DNA of 57,263 bases from Desulfuromonadales bacterium (GCA_029289095.1 JARFUG010000013.1:5828-63090), one strand, 5' to 3'; shown: positions 44,682-55,170, counted from the first letter of the stretch. Numbers and translations: made by a program. Notes: a model not told the origin generated them from the sequence alone.

Positions 44682-45611
44682 ATGGTGTTCCGGCACAAAC
44701 ACATCCTTGGAATCGAGCATCTGTCGAGGGACGATATCCAGACCATTCTGGATACCGCCGAGAATTTCCGGGAAATCAACTCCCGTGAAATCAAGAAGGT
44801 GCCGACGTTGCGGGGAAAAACGATCATCAACCTCTTTTACGAAGCGAGCACCCGGACCCGAACCTCTTTCGAAATCGCAGGAAAGCGCCTCTCTGCCGAC
44901 ACTATCAATATCAGCGCCTCGGGCTCTTCGGTATCCAAGGGGGAGACGCTCGAAGACACCGCCAGAAATCTCGAAGCGATGCACCCCGACATCATCGTCA
45001 TGCGGCATGCCGCCTCGGGCGCTCCGCATTATCTTGCCGAGCGCATCGGTTGCTCCGTTATCAATGCCGGCGATGGCGCCCACGAACACCCCAGCCAGGC
45101 TCTTCTCGATCTTCTTACCATCCGCCAGCACAAGAAAACCTTCGAAGGCCTGACGGTCGCGATCGTCGGCGACATCGCCCACAGCAGGGTCGCCCGCTCC
45201 AACCTCTACGCCCTGACCCGAATGGGAGCCAAAGTGCGCCTTGCCGGGCCCGGCACCATGATCCCGCCGGGGATCGAGCGGCTCGGGGCCGAGGTTTACA
45301 CCGACATCCGGGAGGCGATCCGCGACGCCGACGTGGTGATGATGCTGCGCATTCAGCTCGAGCGCCAGGGAAAGACGCTGCTGCCGACGCTGCGCGAGTA
45401 TGCGCGTTTCTACGGGCTCAACCAGGAGAACCTCAAGCTCGCCAAGGGGGACGCCATCGTCATGCATCCTGGGCCGATGAATCGAGGTGTCGAGATTTCC
45501 TCCTACGTCGCCGATGGAAACCAGAACGTCATCCTCGAGCAGGTCGAAAACGGCGTCGCCGTCCGCATGGCTCTGCTCTACCTGGTCGCCGGCGGAGAAA
45601 GCAAAGAGTAG
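44682..45611 (+). CDS. pyrB: Aspartate carbamoyltransferase catalytic subunit
   Basis: A 309-residue ATCase. The carbamoyl-phosphate motif is [12 protein letters not shown], with the 80s loop [13 protein letters not shown], and [12 protein letters not shown] and [11 protein letters not shown] further on. It condenses carbamoyl phosphate with aspartate. No pyrI is next to it; the following gene is pyrC, an arrangement seen in bacteria with catalytic subunits regulated only at transcription. Confidence 0.98.
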   Translation: MVFRHKHILGIEHLSRDDIQTILDTAENFREINSREIKKVPTLRGKTIINLFYEASTRTRTSFEIAGKRLSADTINISASGSSVSKGETLEDTARNLEAMHPDIIVMRHAASGAPHYLAERIGCSVINAGDGAHEHPSQALLDLLTIRQHKKTFEGLTVAIVGDIAHSRVARSNLYALTRMGAKVRLAGPGTMIPPGIERLGAEVYTDIREAIRDADVVMMLRIQLERQGKTLLPTLREYARFYGLNQENLKLAKGDAIVMHPGPMNRGVEISSYVADGNQNVILEQVENGVAVRMALLYLVAGGESKE

Positions 45612-45655
45612 CAATTTTGGGTTCTGAATAATTCAAAATTTCACCAGAGGTGACT

Positions 45656-46930
45656 ATGAGCATTCTTATAAAAGGCGGTAGGGTGATTGATCCGGCGCAG
45701 GGAATCGATGAGGTTCTCGATGTGCTGATCGAGGATGGGAAAATTGCCAAGATCGACAAGGGACTCAAAGGGAAGGGGGAGGCGATCGATGCTGCAGGGA
45801 TGATCGTCACCCCCGGTCTCATCGACATCCATGTCCATCTTCGCGACCCCGGCTACGAGTACAAGGAAGACATCGTCAGCGGAACCCGCTCCGCTGCAGC
45901 CGGCGGCTTTACCTCGGTCGCCTGCATGCCCAACACCAATCCCGTTACCGACAGCAAGTCGGTTGTCGATTACATCGTCGGAAAGGCTGCAAGAGAGGGG
46001 TTCGTCAACGTCTTCCCCGTCGGCAGCATCACCAAGGGACTCAAAGGGGAAACGCTTTCGGAAATCGGTGAGCTGAAGGAGTCCGGATGTCCGGCCGTGA
46101 CCGATGACGGCCGCCCCGTGGTCAGCGGCGAACTGATGCGTCGTGCCCTCGAATACGCCCGTCCCTTCGGCGTGACGGTCATTTCCCACGCTGAAGAGCT
46201 CTCGCTCGTCGGTGAAGGGGTGATGAACGACGGCTTCGTCGCCACGGAGCTCGGGCTGAAAGGGATTCCCTGGGTGGCGGAAGACGCCTGCGTCGCCCGC
46301 GACGTGATGCTCGCCGAATATACAGGAGCCCGCCTGCACATCGCCCACGTCTCCACCAGGGGAGCCGTTGAGATCGTGCGCCAGGCCAAGGCACGCGGCG
46401 TCAGGGTCACCTGCGAGGCGACCCCACATCACTTCACCCTCACCGATGAGGCGGTGCGGGGATACAACACCAATGCCAAGATGAACCCCCCGCTGCGCGG
46501 CGCCGACGATGTTGCCGCGGTTCGCGCCGGTCTTGCCGACGGCACCATCGACGCCATCGCTACCGATCATGCGCCGCATCATATCGACGAAAAGAACGTC
46601 GAGTTCAACATCGCTCTGAACGGCATCGTCGGCCTTGAAACGGCGCTCCCCCTGGCGCTGCGCCTGGTGGAAGACGGCGTCCTCTCCCTGAACGATCTCG
46701 TTGCCCGCTTCACTGTCGGCCCCGCCCGAGCCATCGACATCCCCCGCGGAACTCTCAAAGACGGTGTTCCCGCCGATGTGACCGTCATCAATCCGAACCT
46801 CGAGTGGACGGTGGAGCCGCAGAAGCTGCAGTCCAAAAGCAAGAACACCCCCTTCGGCGGCTGGAAAATGAAAGGGGCGGCAATCTATACGATCGTCGGC
46901 GGGAAAGTCGTCTGGCGGCGGGAATCATAG
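45656..46930 (+). CDS. pyrC: Dihydroorotase (type I, PyrC)
   Basis: A 424-residue amidohydrolase. The metal motif is [48 protein letters not shown] (with the bridging Asp in place of the carboxylated Lys of type II), [12 protein letters not shown] and [14 protein letters not shown] follow. It cyclises carbamoyl-aspartate to dihydroorotate. The ATG at 45656 with AGAGGTG upstream is better placed than GTG 45650. It is 44 bases downstream of pyrB. Confidence 0.96.
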   Translation: MSILIKGGRVIDPAQGIDEVLDVLIEDGKIAKIDKGLKGKGEAIDAAGMIVTPGLIDIHVHLRDPGYEYKEDIVSGTRSAAAGGFTSVACMPNTNPVTDSKSVVDYIVGKAAREGFVNVFPVGSITKGLKGETLSEIGELKESGCPAVTDDGRPVVSGELMRRALEYARPFGVTVISHAEELSLVGEGVMNDGFVATELGLKGIPWVAEDACVARDVMLAEYTGARLHIAHVSTRGAVEIVRQAKARGVRVTCEATPHHFTLTDEAVRGYNTNAKMNPPLRGADDVAAVRAGLADGTIDAIATDHAPHHIDEKNVEFNIALNGIVGLETALPLALRLVEDGVLSLNDLVARFTVGPARAIDIPRGTLKDGVPADVTVINPNLEWTVEPQKLQSKSKNTPFGGWKMKGAAIYTIVGGKVVWRRES

Positions 46931-46982
46931 AGGTCTCATTAGTCAACCCAGGTTCAACCAGTTTCCAAGGAGCATCCACGCA

Positions 46983-48116
46983 GTGAAAGCCATTCTCGCC
47001 CTTGCCGACGGCAAGGTTTTTCAAGGCAAGGCGCTCGGCGCTTCCGGCGAAGTCGCTGGCGAAGTCGTCTTCAACACCAGCATGACCGGGTACCAGGAGA
47101 TCCTGACCGATCCCTCCTATGCGGGGGAGATCGTCACGATGACCTATCCCCTCATCGGCAATTACGGGATCAACCTGGAAGACGTCGAGTCGTCACGTCC
47201 CCACCTGTGCGGATTCGTCGTCAAGGAGGCGAGCGACTATCCCAGCAACTGGCGCTCCAAGATGAGCCTCGACGCCTATTTGAAGGAGAACGGCATCGTC
47301 GGCATCCAGGGGATCGACACCCGCGCTCTGGTTCGCCACATCCGCGACAAGGGCGCCCAGACCGGCATCATCTCCACCATCGATCTCGACGTCGACTCCC
47401 TGGTGGAAAAGGCGCGCAAGGCGCCCTCCATCGTCGGTCGGGACCTCGTTCGGGAAGTCACCTGCAAGGAACCCTATCACTGGACCGAAGGACCGTGGGA
47501 TCTCGCTGAGGGGTACCGGCCCAACGGCGCGACGCCGCGATTCAAGGTGGTGGCGTACGACTTCGGCATCAAGCGCAACATCCTGCGCAATCTGGTCTCG
47601 TCCGGCTGCGACGTCACCGTCGTTCCTGCTGATATGCCTGCGGAAAAAGTCCTGGCGATGAATCCGGACGGGGTTTTCCTGAGCAACGGACCCGGCGATC
47701 CCGAGCCGATCGTCTACGCCCAGGAAAACATCCGCAAGATCCTCGGCAAGAAACCTCTTTTCGGCATCTGCCTCGGGCATCAACTCCTCTCCATCGCTCT
47801 GGGGGGCAGGACGTACAAGCTCAAATTCGGCCACCGCGGCGGCAATCAGCCGGTGCAGCGCGGAGACGATCGACGGGTGGAGATCACCGCCCAGAATCAC
47901 GGTTTCGCCGTGGACGGCGCCTCCATCGACAAAGAGGCGGTCCTCACCCATATGAACCTCAACGACAACACCGTCGAAGGGCTCGTCCACAAGACGCTGC
48001 CCGCCTTCTCGGTGCAGTATCACCCCGAAGCGTCTCCGGGACCTCACGATGCACGGTATCTGTTCGACCGTTTCATCGAGATGATGGAAAGAGAAAAGGC
48101 TCAAGGTGAAAGGTAA
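46983..48116 (+). CDS. carA: Carbamoyl-phosphate synthase small subunit
   Basis: A 377-residue CarA. The N-terminal domain has [16 protein letters not shown] and [16 protein letters not shown]. The glutaminase domain has [20 protein letters not shown], the nucleophile in [15 protein letters not shown], the QNHGFAVD box and [13 protein letters not shown]. The start is GTG 46983 with AAGGAG upstream. Its last codons (KAQGER) are already part of the TTCAAGG-type inverted repeat that follows. It feeds ammonia to CarB. Confidence 0.97.
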   Translation: MKAILALADGKVFQGKALGASGEVAGEVVFNTSMTGYQEILTDPSYAGEIVTMTYPLIGNYGINLEDVESSRPHLCGFVVKEASDYPSNWRSKMSLDAYLKENGIVGIQGIDTRALVRHIRDKGAQTGIISTIDLDVDSLVEKARKAPSIVGRDLVREVTCKEPYHWTEGPWDLAEGYRPNGATPRFKVVAYDFGIKRNILRNLVSSGCDVTVVPADMPAEKVLAMNPDGVFLSNGPGDPEPIVYAQENIRKILGKKPLFGICLGHQLLSIALGGRTYKLKFGHRGGNQPVQRGDDRRVEITAQNHGFAVDGASIDKEAVLTHMNLNDNTVEGLVHKTLPAFSVQYHPEASPGPHDARYLFDRFIEMMEREKAQGER

Positions 48117-48189
48117 AAGGTTCAAGGTTTTTTTCTTGGAGTCCGGTCTTTCGATTTACCTTCAACCTTGAGCCTTTGGCCTTGAACCT
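48096..48189. repeat. Inverted repeat with TTCAAGG-type arms (carA-carB gap)
   Basis: The left arm from 48096 (AAGGCTCAAGGTGAAAGGTA) pairs with the complement ending at 48176 (AAGGCTCAAGGTTGAAGGTA), with 18 of about 20 bases matching; both flanks add more TTCAAGG units. A T7 run (48127-48134) lies inside the loop. The repeat begins in the carA reading frame and ends 13 bases before carB. Confidence 0.88.
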
Positions 48190-48201
48190 GAAGGAACTAA
48201 A

Positions 48202-51200
48202 ATGCCTAAACGTACAGACATCCAGAAAATCCTCATCATCGGCGCCGGTCCCATCGTCATCGGCCAGGCCTGTGAGTTCGACTACTCCGGCACGCAGGCC
48301 TGCAAGGCGCTGAAGGAGGAGGGGTACACGGTCATCCTGCTGAACTCCAATCCCGCCACCATCATGACCGATCCCGGCTTCGCCGACCGCACCTACGTCG
48401 AGCCCGTGACGCCGGAAGTCCTGGCGCGCATTATTGAAAAAGAGCGCCCCGACGCCCTGCTGCCGACCCTCGGGGGGCAGACCGCTCTGAACACGGCCGT
48501 GGCCGTCGCCAAGAACGGAACGCTCGAGAAATTCGGGGTCGAGCTCATCGGCGCCAAGCTTCCGGCCATTGAAATGGCCGAAGATCGCACCCTGTTCAAA
48601 GAGGCGATGGGGAGAATAGGCCTGGAGGTTCCCCGCTGCGGCCTGGCGCACAATCACCAGGAGGCGATGGAGATCATCGACTACGTCGGTTTCCCGGCCA
48701 TCATCCGTCCCTCCTTCACCCTTGGCGGAACCGGCGGCGGGATCGCGTACAACCGTGAGGAATACGAGCAAATGGCCCTTGCAGGCCTCGACGCATCCCC
48801 CACCAATGAGATTCAGGTCGATGAATCCATCATCGGATGGAAGGAGTTCGAGCTGGAGGTCATGCGCGACACGGCCGACAACGTCGTCATCATCTGCTCC
48901 ATCGAGAACTTCGACCCGATGGGAGTGCATACCGGCGACTCCATCACCGTTGCACCGGCCCAGACGTTGACGGACAAGGAGTACCAGCTCCTTCGCGATG
49001 CTTCGCTGAAGATCATCCGTGAGATCGGGGTCGAGACCGGCGGTTCCAACGTGCAGTTCGGCGTCAATCCAAAAGACGGTCGCATGGTCGTCATCGAAAT
49101 GAATCCGCGCGTCTCACGCTCCTCGGCGCTGGCCTCCAAAGCGACGGGCTTTCCCATCGCCAAGATCGCCGCCAAGCTTTCCGTCGGATACACCCTGGAC
49201 GAGATTCCCAACGATATCACCCGGGAGACTTTCGCCTCTTTCGAGCCGACCATCGACTATGTCGTCACCAAGATCCCTCGGTTCACTTTCGAGAAATTTC
49301 CGCAGGCCGATGCGACGCTGACGACCCAGATGAAGTCGGTTGGGGAAGTGATGGCCATTGGGCGCACCTTCAAGGAAAGCCTTCAGAAGGCCATGCGAGG
49401 CCTCGAAATCGGTTCCCACGGGTTTGAAAGCCGTCTCTTCCAGGGACCTGAGGACGAGCGAAGGGCGCTTGGCACGGCGGAAATCGACCTGCTCAAGGAA
49501 AAACTGAGGGTTCCCAACTGGGAGCGTCTCTGGTATCTGGCCGATGCGATGCGGGCCGGATTCTCTCTGGAGGAGATTCACCAGCTCACGCACATCGATC
49601 CCTGGTTCCTGCACAATATCGAGCAGATTCTGCAGATGGAGGAAACTCTCAAAGGGTTCACTCCCACAGCAGGCAACCCCGCTATTTTGCAGATCCTGCT
49701 CGAAGCCAAGCGTATGGGTTTTTCCGACCGGCGCCTCGCCGCCTTGTGGGGAACGAACGAAGACCGTGTCCGGGCATTGCGTCACGAGAACCGGATCCGC
49801 CCCGTCTTCAAGCGGGTGGACACCTGCGGCGCCGAATTCGAGGCCTATACGCCGTATCTTTACTCCAGCTACGAAACCGAGTGCGAAGCCCAGCCTACGG
49901 ACCGCAAGAAGATCATGATCCTGGGGGGCGGCCCCAACCGAATCGGCCAAGGGATCGAGTTCGACTACTGCTGCGTCCATGGCGCTTTCGCTCTTACCGC
50001 GGACGGGTTCGAAACAATCATGGTCAACTGCAACCCGGAGACCGTCTCGACCGATTACGACACCTCGGACCGCCTCTATTTCGAACCTTTGACCCTCGAA
50101 GACGTTCTGGAGATCGTTCATGTCGAGAAGCCGGTCGGAGTCATCGTCCAGTTCGGCGGACAGACTCCTTTAAAGCTCGCTGTCGCTCTTGAGAAAGCCG
50201 GAGTTCCCATCATCGGAACCTCTCCCGATGCCATCGACCGTGCTGAAGACCGCGAACGCTTTCAAGTTCTCTTGAACAAACTCGGGCTGAAGCAGCCTGA
50301 AAACGGTCTCGCACGCTCCTTCGAAGAGGCCGAAGTTGTGGCCGAGCGCATCGGCTATCCCGTCGTCGTTCGCCCTTCCTACGTTCTGGGCGGACGGGCC
50401 ATGGAAATCGTGTATGAAGTGGACCGGTTGCGGGCATATATGAAACATGCCGTGGAAGCATCACCGGAACACCCGATCCTCATCGACAAGTTCCTCGAAG
50501 ACGCCATCGAAGTCGATGTCGACGCTCTCGCCGACGGAACCGATGTCGTCGTCGGCGGCATCATGCAACACATCGAGGAAGCCGGAATCCATTCCGGAGA
50601 CTCGGCCTGCGCCCTGCCGCCTTTTTCCCTCAAGCCCGAGACCATCGAAGAAGTCAGACGACAGACCGTCGCCCTGGCGCTGGAACTCCAGGTCGTTGGG
50701 CTGATGAACATCCAGTTCGCCGTCAAGAACGATGTGATCTACCTGTTGGAAGTCAACCCCCGCGCCAGCCGCACCTCGCCCTTCGTCTCCAAGGCGACGG
50801 GGCGCCCCCTGGCCAAAATCGCCGCCCAGGTGATGGGTGGAAAAACCCTTCGCCAACTCGGCATCTCCGGCGACATCGTCCCCAGGCATGTGGCGGTGAA
50901 GGAGTCCGTCTTCCCCTTCGTCAAGTTCCCGGGTGTCGACACGCTCCTGGGGCCGGAGATGAAGTCGACCGGAGAAGTCATGGGGATCGACTTCGACTTC
51001 GGCAAAGCCTTCGCAAAGGCGCAGCTCGGGGCTGGCGTCAAGCTCCCCGTTTCCGGGAAGGTCTTTGTTTCGGTGAAGGACTCGGACAAGAGATTCATTG
51101 TCGAGCCTCTGAAAAAGCTGGTCGAAGCCGGGTTCGAGATCGTCGCCACCTCCGGAACGGCTTCATTCCTTGCCGAAAAGGGGATCCGGGTCGAAAAGAT

Positions 51201-51456
51201 CAACAAAGTCAAGGAAGGGCGGCCCCACTGCGTTGACGCCATAAAAAGCCACGAGATCGCCATGGTGTTCAACACCACCTTCGGCGCAGAGTCGGTCGCC
51301 GACTCCTATTCGATCCGCCGATCGGCCCTCATGAACAGCGTCGCCTATTACACCACCGTCTCCGGAATGGTGGCCGCGGTCGACGGGATTCTCGCCATGA
51401 GGCGAGAAAGGCTTGACGTTACGCCGCTCCAGGAGTATTATCCTTCGAAACCCTGA
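48202..51456 (+). CDS. carB: Carbamoyl-phosphate synthase large subunit
   Basis: A 1084-residue CarB with the usual two-fold internal repeat. The first ATP-grasp half starts [22 protein letters not shown] and contains [16 protein letters not shown]; the second half has [20 protein letters not shown] and [15 protein letters not shown]. The MGS-like C-terminal allosteric domain (about 945-1084) has [13 protein letters not shown] and [14 protein letters not shown], where effectors such as UMP and ornithine bind. It ends inside a terminator stem. Confidence 0.98.
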   Translation: MPKRTDIQKILIIGAGPIVIGQACEFDYSGTQACKALKEEGYTVILLNSNPATIMTDPGFADRTYVEPVTPEVLARIIEKERPDALLPTLGGQTALNTAVAVAKNGTLEKFGVELIGAKLPAIEMAEDRTLFKEAMGRIGLEVPRCGLAHNHQEAMEIIDYVGFPAIIRPSFTLGGTGGGIAYNREEYEQMALAGLDASPTNEIQVDESIIGWKEFELEVMRDTADNVVIICSIENFDPMGVHTGDSITVAPAQTLTDKEYQLLRDASLKIIREIGVETGGSNVQFGVNPKDGRMVVIEMNPRVSRSSALASKATGFPIAKIAAKLSVGYTLDEIPNDITRETFASFEPTIDYVVTKIPRFTFEKFPQADATLTTQMKSVGEVMAIGRTFKESLQKAMRGLEIGSHGFESRLFQGPEDERRALGTAEIDLLKEKLRVPNWERLWYLADAMRAGFSLEEIHQLTHIDPWFLHNIEQILQMEETLKGFTPTAGNPAILQILLEAKRMGFSDRRLAALWGTNEDRVRALRHENRIRPVFKRVDTCGAEFEAYTPYLYSSYETECEAQPTDRKKIMILGGGPNRIGQGIEFDYCCVHGAFALTADGFETIMVNCNPETVSTDYDTSDRLYFEPLTLEDVLEIVHVEKPVGVIVQFGGQTPLKLAVALEKAGVPIIGTSPDAIDRAEDRERFQVLLNKLGLKQPENGLARSFEEAEVVAERIGYPVVVRPSYVLGGRAMEIVYEVDRLRAYMKHAVEASPEHPILIDKFLEDAIEVDVDALADGTDVVVGGIMQHIEEAGIHSGDSACALPPFSLKPETIEEVRRQTVALALELQVVGLMNIQFAVKNDVIYLLEVNPRASRTSPFVSKATGRPLAKIAAQVMGGKTLRQLGISGDIVPRHVAVKESVFPFVKFPGVDTLLGPEMKSTGEVMGIDFDFGKAFAKAQLGAGVKLPVSGKVFVSVKDSDKRFIVEPLKKLVEAGFEIVATSGTASFLAEKGIRVEKINKVKEGRPHCVDAIKSHEIAMVFNTTFGAESVADSYSIRRSALMNSVAYYTTVSGMVAAVDGILAMRRERLDVTPLQEYYPSKP

Positions 51457-51476
51457 TCGGGACGGCAGGGTTTTTT
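51448..51476 (+). terminator. Intrinsic terminator at the carB stop codon
   Basis: AAACCCTG (51448-51455) pairs with CAGGGTTT (51466-51473) around a 10-base loop and is followed by TTTTTT. The stem includes the carB stop codon (51454-51456). It marks the end of the pyr operon. Confidence 0.8.
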
Positions 51477-51514
51477 CCTTTATCAGCGCCGACAATCTTA
51501 AGAGACAAAAATGT

Positions 51515-51538
51515 CCGGGCGGGTATTTTCCCGCCCGG
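51515..51538 (+). terminator. Second hairpin before greA
   Basis: CCGGGCGGG (51515-51523) pairs with CCCGCCCGG (51530-51538) around TATTTT. The T-run after it is short (GATTTTC), so it is either a back-up terminator of the pyr operon or a greA leader structure. Confidence 0.6.
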
Positions 51539-51566
51539 CTGATTTTCATGACGAGGTAATGAAGAA

Positions 51567-52040
51567 ATGTCCAGCATCCCCATGACTCGGGAAGGGTATC
51601 AGCGCCTTCAGGAGGAACTCAAGCGACTCATCCGCGTCGATCGTCCGAAAGTCGTTCAGGATATTGCTGAAGCCCGAAGCCACGGTGATCTTTCGGAAAA
51701 CGCGGAATACGATGCCGCAAAGGAGCGGCAGGCCTTCATTGAAGGGCGCATCAAGGAGCTCAACGACAAGATCGCCCGCGCACAGGTCATCGATCCTGCC
51801 CAACTCGATATGGAAAAGATCGTCTTCGGTGCTACCGTCACTCTTTTCGACGTTGATTCTAACAGCGAAGTCACCTACCAGATCGTCGGGGAGGACGAGG
51901 CCGACATCAAGGCCGGAAAGATCTCCATCAACTCTCCGGTCGGCAAGGCGCTTATCGGCCATCGTCTGGACGACGAAGTTCGCGTCAATGTCCCTTCAGG
52001 GACGCGGGTCTACGAAGTAACGGACATAAGATACGAATAA
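51567..52040 (+). CDS. greA: Transcription elongation factor GreA
   Basis: A 157-residue GreA. The N-terminal coiled coil contains MTREGYQRLQEELKRL, and the acidic tip DLSENAEYDAAKERQ that enters the RNA polymerase secondary channel. The C-terminal domain has SINSPVGKALIGHRLDDEV. It stimulates RNA cleavage by backtracked polymerase. The ATG at 51567 follows GAGGTAATGAAGAA. The gap behind it (52041-52145) begins with GGAGTAAGGAG-like repeats. Confidence 0.97.
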   Translation: MSSIPMTREGYQRLQEELKRLIRVDRPKVVQDIAEARSHGDLSENAEYDAAKERQAFIEGRIKELNDKIARAQVIDPAQLDMEKIVFGATVTLFDVDSNSEVTYQIVGEDEADIKAGKISINSPVGKALIGHRLDDEVRVNVPSGTRVYEVTDIRYE

Positions 52041-52075
52041 AGGAGTAAGGAGTTGGGAGGAGGAGTAAATCCTCA
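52041..52075. repeat. GGAGTAAGGAG-type repeat (greA-DUF1858 gap)
   Basis: The left part (AGGAGTAAGGAGTTGGGAGG) belongs to the GTGAGGA-like class; the right part is a short complementary CCTCACTCTCTGC. The pairing is weaker than at 25501. An AAGTTAAAACTTAAAAA stretch follows. Confidence 0.5.
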
Positions 52076-52145
52076 CTCTCTGCTGTCGACTTCAAGTTAA
52101 AACTTAAAAACTGTAACTTAAACCCCAGATTTTGTGAGAATTTCA

Positions 52146-52352
52146 ATGAGCCAGAAGATTACAAAAGATATGACCTTTCACCAAGTCCTGCAGATGAGCC
52201 CAGAAGTCGCCAAAGTGCTTGGGAGCTACAACCTGGGGTGCGTCGGCTGCATGGGCGCGATGAATGAGAGCATCGAAGGGGGCGCCATCGCCCATGGTCT
52301 CGATGTCAACAAACTTCTCCGTGACCTGAACGCCATTTTTGAAAATCAGTAA
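52146..52352 (+). CDS. DUF1858 domain protein
   Basis: A 68-residue protein with the DUF1858 pattern: ITKDMTFHQVLQMSPEVAKVLGSYNLGCVGC followed by SIEGGAIAHGLDVNKLLRDL. The CVGC pair may bind a metal or sense redox, as the fold resembles that of hybrid-cluster-related and ScdA-type domains. ATG 52146 is preferred over GTG 52134 because it gives the family's usual start. The stop TAA lies at the beginning of the repeat that leads into recG. Confidence 0.88.
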   Translation: MSQKITKDMTFHQVLQMSPEVAKVLGSYNLGCVGCMGAMNESIEGGAIAHGLDVNKLLRDLNAIFENQ

Positions 52353-52422
52353 GGAGAGAGGGGTGAGGGGTGAGGAGAAAAAGCGGTAAAAACGAATCGT
52401 TTTCTTCTCATCCCTCTCCCTT
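52351..52422. repeat. GGGGTGAGG-type inverted repeat overlapping the recG start
   Basis: The left arm (52351-52390) has GAGGGGTGAGGGGTGAGGAG; the right arm (52397-52422) is TCGTTTTCTTCTCATCCCTC and following. The centre is AACGAATCGTT. The GTG start of recG lies in the left arm. Confidence 0.7.
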
Positions 52423-54580
52423 CGCGCCAACCTCCACTCCCTCTTCGTTCCATCTTTCTTCCCCCCTTCAAACCCCGCTTTCAGTTGTCCGAGGCGTCGG
52501 TCCCCGCATTTCCGAGACGCTTGCCCGCATCGGTCTTCGCACCGTCGAAGACGCTCTCTACACGCTCCCTTTCCGGTATGAAGACCGTCGCAGGCTCCTT
52601 CGCATCGCTGAGCTGCGTGAAGGGGAGGGGGCCGTATTCTGCGGAGAAATACTCGCCTCAGGTGAATCGTTCACTTCGCGCTCACGCAAGCGTCTGTACG
52701 AAGTCGTGGTGGGAGACGGAACGGGGCAGGTCTCTCTGAAATGGTTTCATTTTCGCGCAGACTGGATGAAAAAACGTTTTCTCGTCGGGCGCAAGGCTTT
52801 TTTCATCGGCGAGGTGAAGCGCTTCGGCGCACTGCGGGAAATCCATCATCCGGAAGTAGAGTTCGTCCAGCAGGGGCGCTCTGCCGAGGAGCAACTGCGC
52901 AGCGATCCCCTGGCTTTCGGACGCATTCTTCCCGTCTACCCCCTCACGGAGGGATTCACCCAGAAAACCGCTCGCAAGATCTGGAAGGAGTTGATCGATC
53001 GCTTCGCCTCAGGGGCTACATCTTCAGTTCCCGAAGAGATCCGGCGCCGTCGGGACCTGATGGCTCTCGATGAAGCCCTGCGCCGGGCCCACTGGCCCGA
53101 GAATACAGCATCGCTGACCGATCTCGAGAAGGGGCGCGACCCCGCGCGGCGCACCCTTGTCTACGACGAGTTTTTCTTCCTCGAACTCGGCCTGGCTTTG
53201 CGCAGGCGTGGCGTCGTGCTCGAGGAGGGCATCCCCTTCCAGGTGGCCCATCGCTACACAAAACCTCTTGCGCAGATGCTCCCCTATCGCCTCACCGATG
53301 CTCAGCGCCGCGTCCTGGGAGAGATCAAGCATGACCTGATGCAGCCCCACCCGATGAACCGCCTCATCCAGGGAGACGTCGGGAGCGGCAAGACGGTCGT
53401 CGCCCTGATGGCGGCTCTCGTCGCCATCGAAAACGAGACGCAGGTCGCGGTTGTCGCGCCGACGGAGATCCTTGCCGAACAGCACTTTCTGCAGTTTCGT
53501 CGCTGGCTCGATGCACTCGGTCTGCGCACCGTTCTTCTGACCGGCTCGACCGCAGCGCGGGAGAAGCGCGAAGCCTTGGAGGCGATCCGCGAAGGAGCGA
53601 TTCATCTTGTCGTGGGCACCCACGCCGTGCTGCAGGAGGGGGTCGAGTTCCGTCGCCTCGGACTCGGGATCATCGACGAGCAGCATCGCTTCGGCGTTCG
53701 CCAAAGGGGCGTCCTGCGCCGCAAGGGGGAGAATCCGCATATCCTCGTCATGACCGCGACGCCGATCCCCCGCACCCTCTCGCTGACCCTTTACGGCGAT
53801 CTCGCCCTGTCCATCATCGACGAAATGCCTCCTGGGCGCACCCCGGTTCGGACCCGAGTCCTCCACGAACGACAGCGCGGAAAGGCCTACGAACTCGTCG
53901 CCCATGAACTCTCTGCAGGGCATCAGGCCTATATCGTTTACCCGCTGGTCGAAGAGTCGGAAAAGAGCGACCTTGGCGCAGCTTCGGAAGGGGCGCAAAA
54001 GCTCGAGGCCGAAATTTTCCCCGATCGCAGGACCGGACTTCTGCATGGAAGGATGAAGCCCGAAGAGAAGGAGGCGGTCATGGCGGCCTTCAAAAATCGC
54101 GAGATCGACATCCTTGTCTCCACCACGGTTATCGAAGTCGGTATCGACGTCCCCAACGCTACAATCATGGTGGTGGAGCATGCCGAGCGCTTCGGTCTTG
54201 CCCAGCTTCATCAACTGCGCGGAAGGGTGGGGCGAGGCGAGGCTCGCAGCACCTGTCTGCTCCTGCGTTCCGATCGGTGCAGTGAAGACGGAATGCGTCG
54301 CCTCCAGGTCATGGAAGAGACGACGGACGGGTTCCGCATTGCCGAAGCGGATCTGCAGATCCGAGGTCCCGGCGAATTCCTCGGTACCCGCCAGGCCGGA
54401 CTCCCCGATTTTCGGGTCGCCGATCTGCTGCGCGACGGCCGCATTCTAGAAGAAGCAAAGCAGGATGCTTTTGAACTCGCTGAGAATCCGGCTTTGCTGG
54501 TCGACGACACATACCGTGAGGTGCGCCGAACTCTCATGGAGCGATGGGGGAACCGGTTGGAGCTGGCCAGCGTCGGCTGA
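52370..54580 (+). CDS. recG: ATP-dependent DNA helicase RecG
   Basis: A 736-residue RecG. The wedge domain begins near LSVVRGVGPRISETLARIG and has an OB fold (EVVVGDGTGQVSLKWFHF). The helicase core shows GDVGSGKTVVALMA (motif I), VVAPTEILAEQH, IDEQHRFGVRQR with a DEQH box, MTATPIPRTLSLT, STTVIEVGIDVPNAT and QLRGRVGRGE. It remodels stalled replication forks. The only usable start I see is GTG 52370, so the first about 20 residues (RRKSGKNESFSSHPSPFAP) come from the inverted repeat. Confidence 0.95.
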   Translation: MRRKSGKNESFSSHPSPFAPTSTPSSFHLSSPLQTPLSVVRGVGPRISETLARIGLRTVEDALYTLPFRYEDRRRLLRIAELREGEGAVFCGEILASGESFTSRSRKRLYEVVVGDGTGQVSLKWFHFRADWMKKRFLVGRKAFFIGEVKRFGALREIHHPEVEFVQQGRSAEEQLRSDPLAFGRILPVYPLTEGFTQKTARKIWKELIDRFASGATSSVPEEIRRRRDLMALDEALRRAHWPENTASLTDLEKGRDPARRTLVYDEFFFLELGLALRRRGVVLEEGIPFQVAHRYTKPLAQMLPYRLTDAQRRVLGEIKHDLMQPHPMNRLIQGDVGSGKTVVALMAALVAIENETQVAVVAPTEILAEQHFLQFRRWLDALGLRTVLLTGSTAAREKREALEAIREGAIHLVVGTHAVLQEGVEFRRLGLGIIDEQHRFGVRQRGVLRRKGENPHILVMTATPIPRTLSLTLYGDLALSIIDEMPPGRTPVRTRVLHERQRGKAYELVAHELSAGHQAYIVYPLVEESEKSDLGAASEGAQKLEAEIFPDRRTGLLHGRMKPEEKEAVMAAFKNREIDILVSTTVIEVGIDVPNATIMVVEHAERFGLAQLHQLRGRVGRGEARSTCLLLRSDRCSEDGMRRLQVMEETTDGFRIAEADLQIRGPGEFLGTRQAGLPDFRVADLLRDGRILEEAKQDAFELAENPALLVDDTYREVRRTLMERWGNRLELASVG

Positions 54581-54673
54581 AATATTTGTTTGCTGTGGCG
54601 TCGCGGAAATGGCGTGTTACAATAATGAAAATCATCCTCAACTCAGTAGCCGATTCGCGAGAGGAGAGCCGAT

Positions 54674-54898
54674 ATGAGAGACCTCTATGAGTGCGGAACC
54701 TGCGGTGTGGTGACCGAGAGCAAGGACCACCTGTGCAGTCCGAGAGAAGTGAGCGGAAAGGAAGATTATTGCGGGAGCGCCCTGGAAACCTCTGATATGT
54801 GTTCGACAATGGTTCAGACCCTCGAATACGAGTGCGGAACCTGCGGACGCCCGGCGGAACAGGCAGAACTCGTCTGCAACCCGGCAAAAGCTCGATAA
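54674..54898 (+). CDS. Cys-rich mini-protein with duplicated CxxCx10C motif
   Basis: A 74-residue protein with eight cysteines. The motif C-G-T-C-G followed by ten residues and another Cys occurs twice, at C7-C10-C21 and C54-C57-C68, each preceded by YE. C33 and C43 lie between. This looks like two half-sites for zinc or an iron-sulfur centre. GAGAGGAG precedes ATG 54674, and an extended -10 (TGTTACAAT at 54615-54623) may drive it. I do not recognise a named family. No signal peptide is present. Confidence 0.78.
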   Translation: MRDLYECGTCGVVTESKDHLCSPREVSGKEDYCGSALETSDMCSTMVQTLEYECGTCGRPAEQAELVCNPAKAR

Positions 54899-54929
54899 AA
54901 CATTTCACGCCCGTTCGCTTCAATCTCTA

Positions 54930-55170
54930 GAGGCGCAGAGCACGCAAGGGGTCAAAGACGTAAAATAAAACCTGAGTAGAACCATTCTTCTGCAGAGGGG
55001 GTCCTCTCTCCTCCTATTTTAGGAGGGGCTGGGGGTGGTAAAAGCTTTCTCAACCTCTACCACCCCCCAACCCCCTCCTGATCCAGGAGGGGGAGAAGAG
55101 CTTTGCGGAAGATTGGTACAAATCGGCAAATGAAATGCGCCTTTGGATTTCTCTGCGAACTCTGCGCCTC
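54930..55170. repeat. Nested inverted repeats in the 345-base gap before def
   Basis: The outermost arms GAGGCGCAGAG (54930-54940) and CTCTGCGCCTC (55160-55170) are exact complements. Inside, AGGAGGGGCTGGGGGTGGTA (55021-55040) pairs with TACCACCCCCCAACCCCCTC and onwards (55058-55079). CCCCTCCTG-ATC-CAGGAGGGG (55072-55092) overlaps it as an alternative hairpin, and CCTCCT-ATTTT-AGGAGG lies at about 55009-55026. The G-rich arm could also form a G-quadruplex. The gap holds no gene that I can support. Confidence 0.8.
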
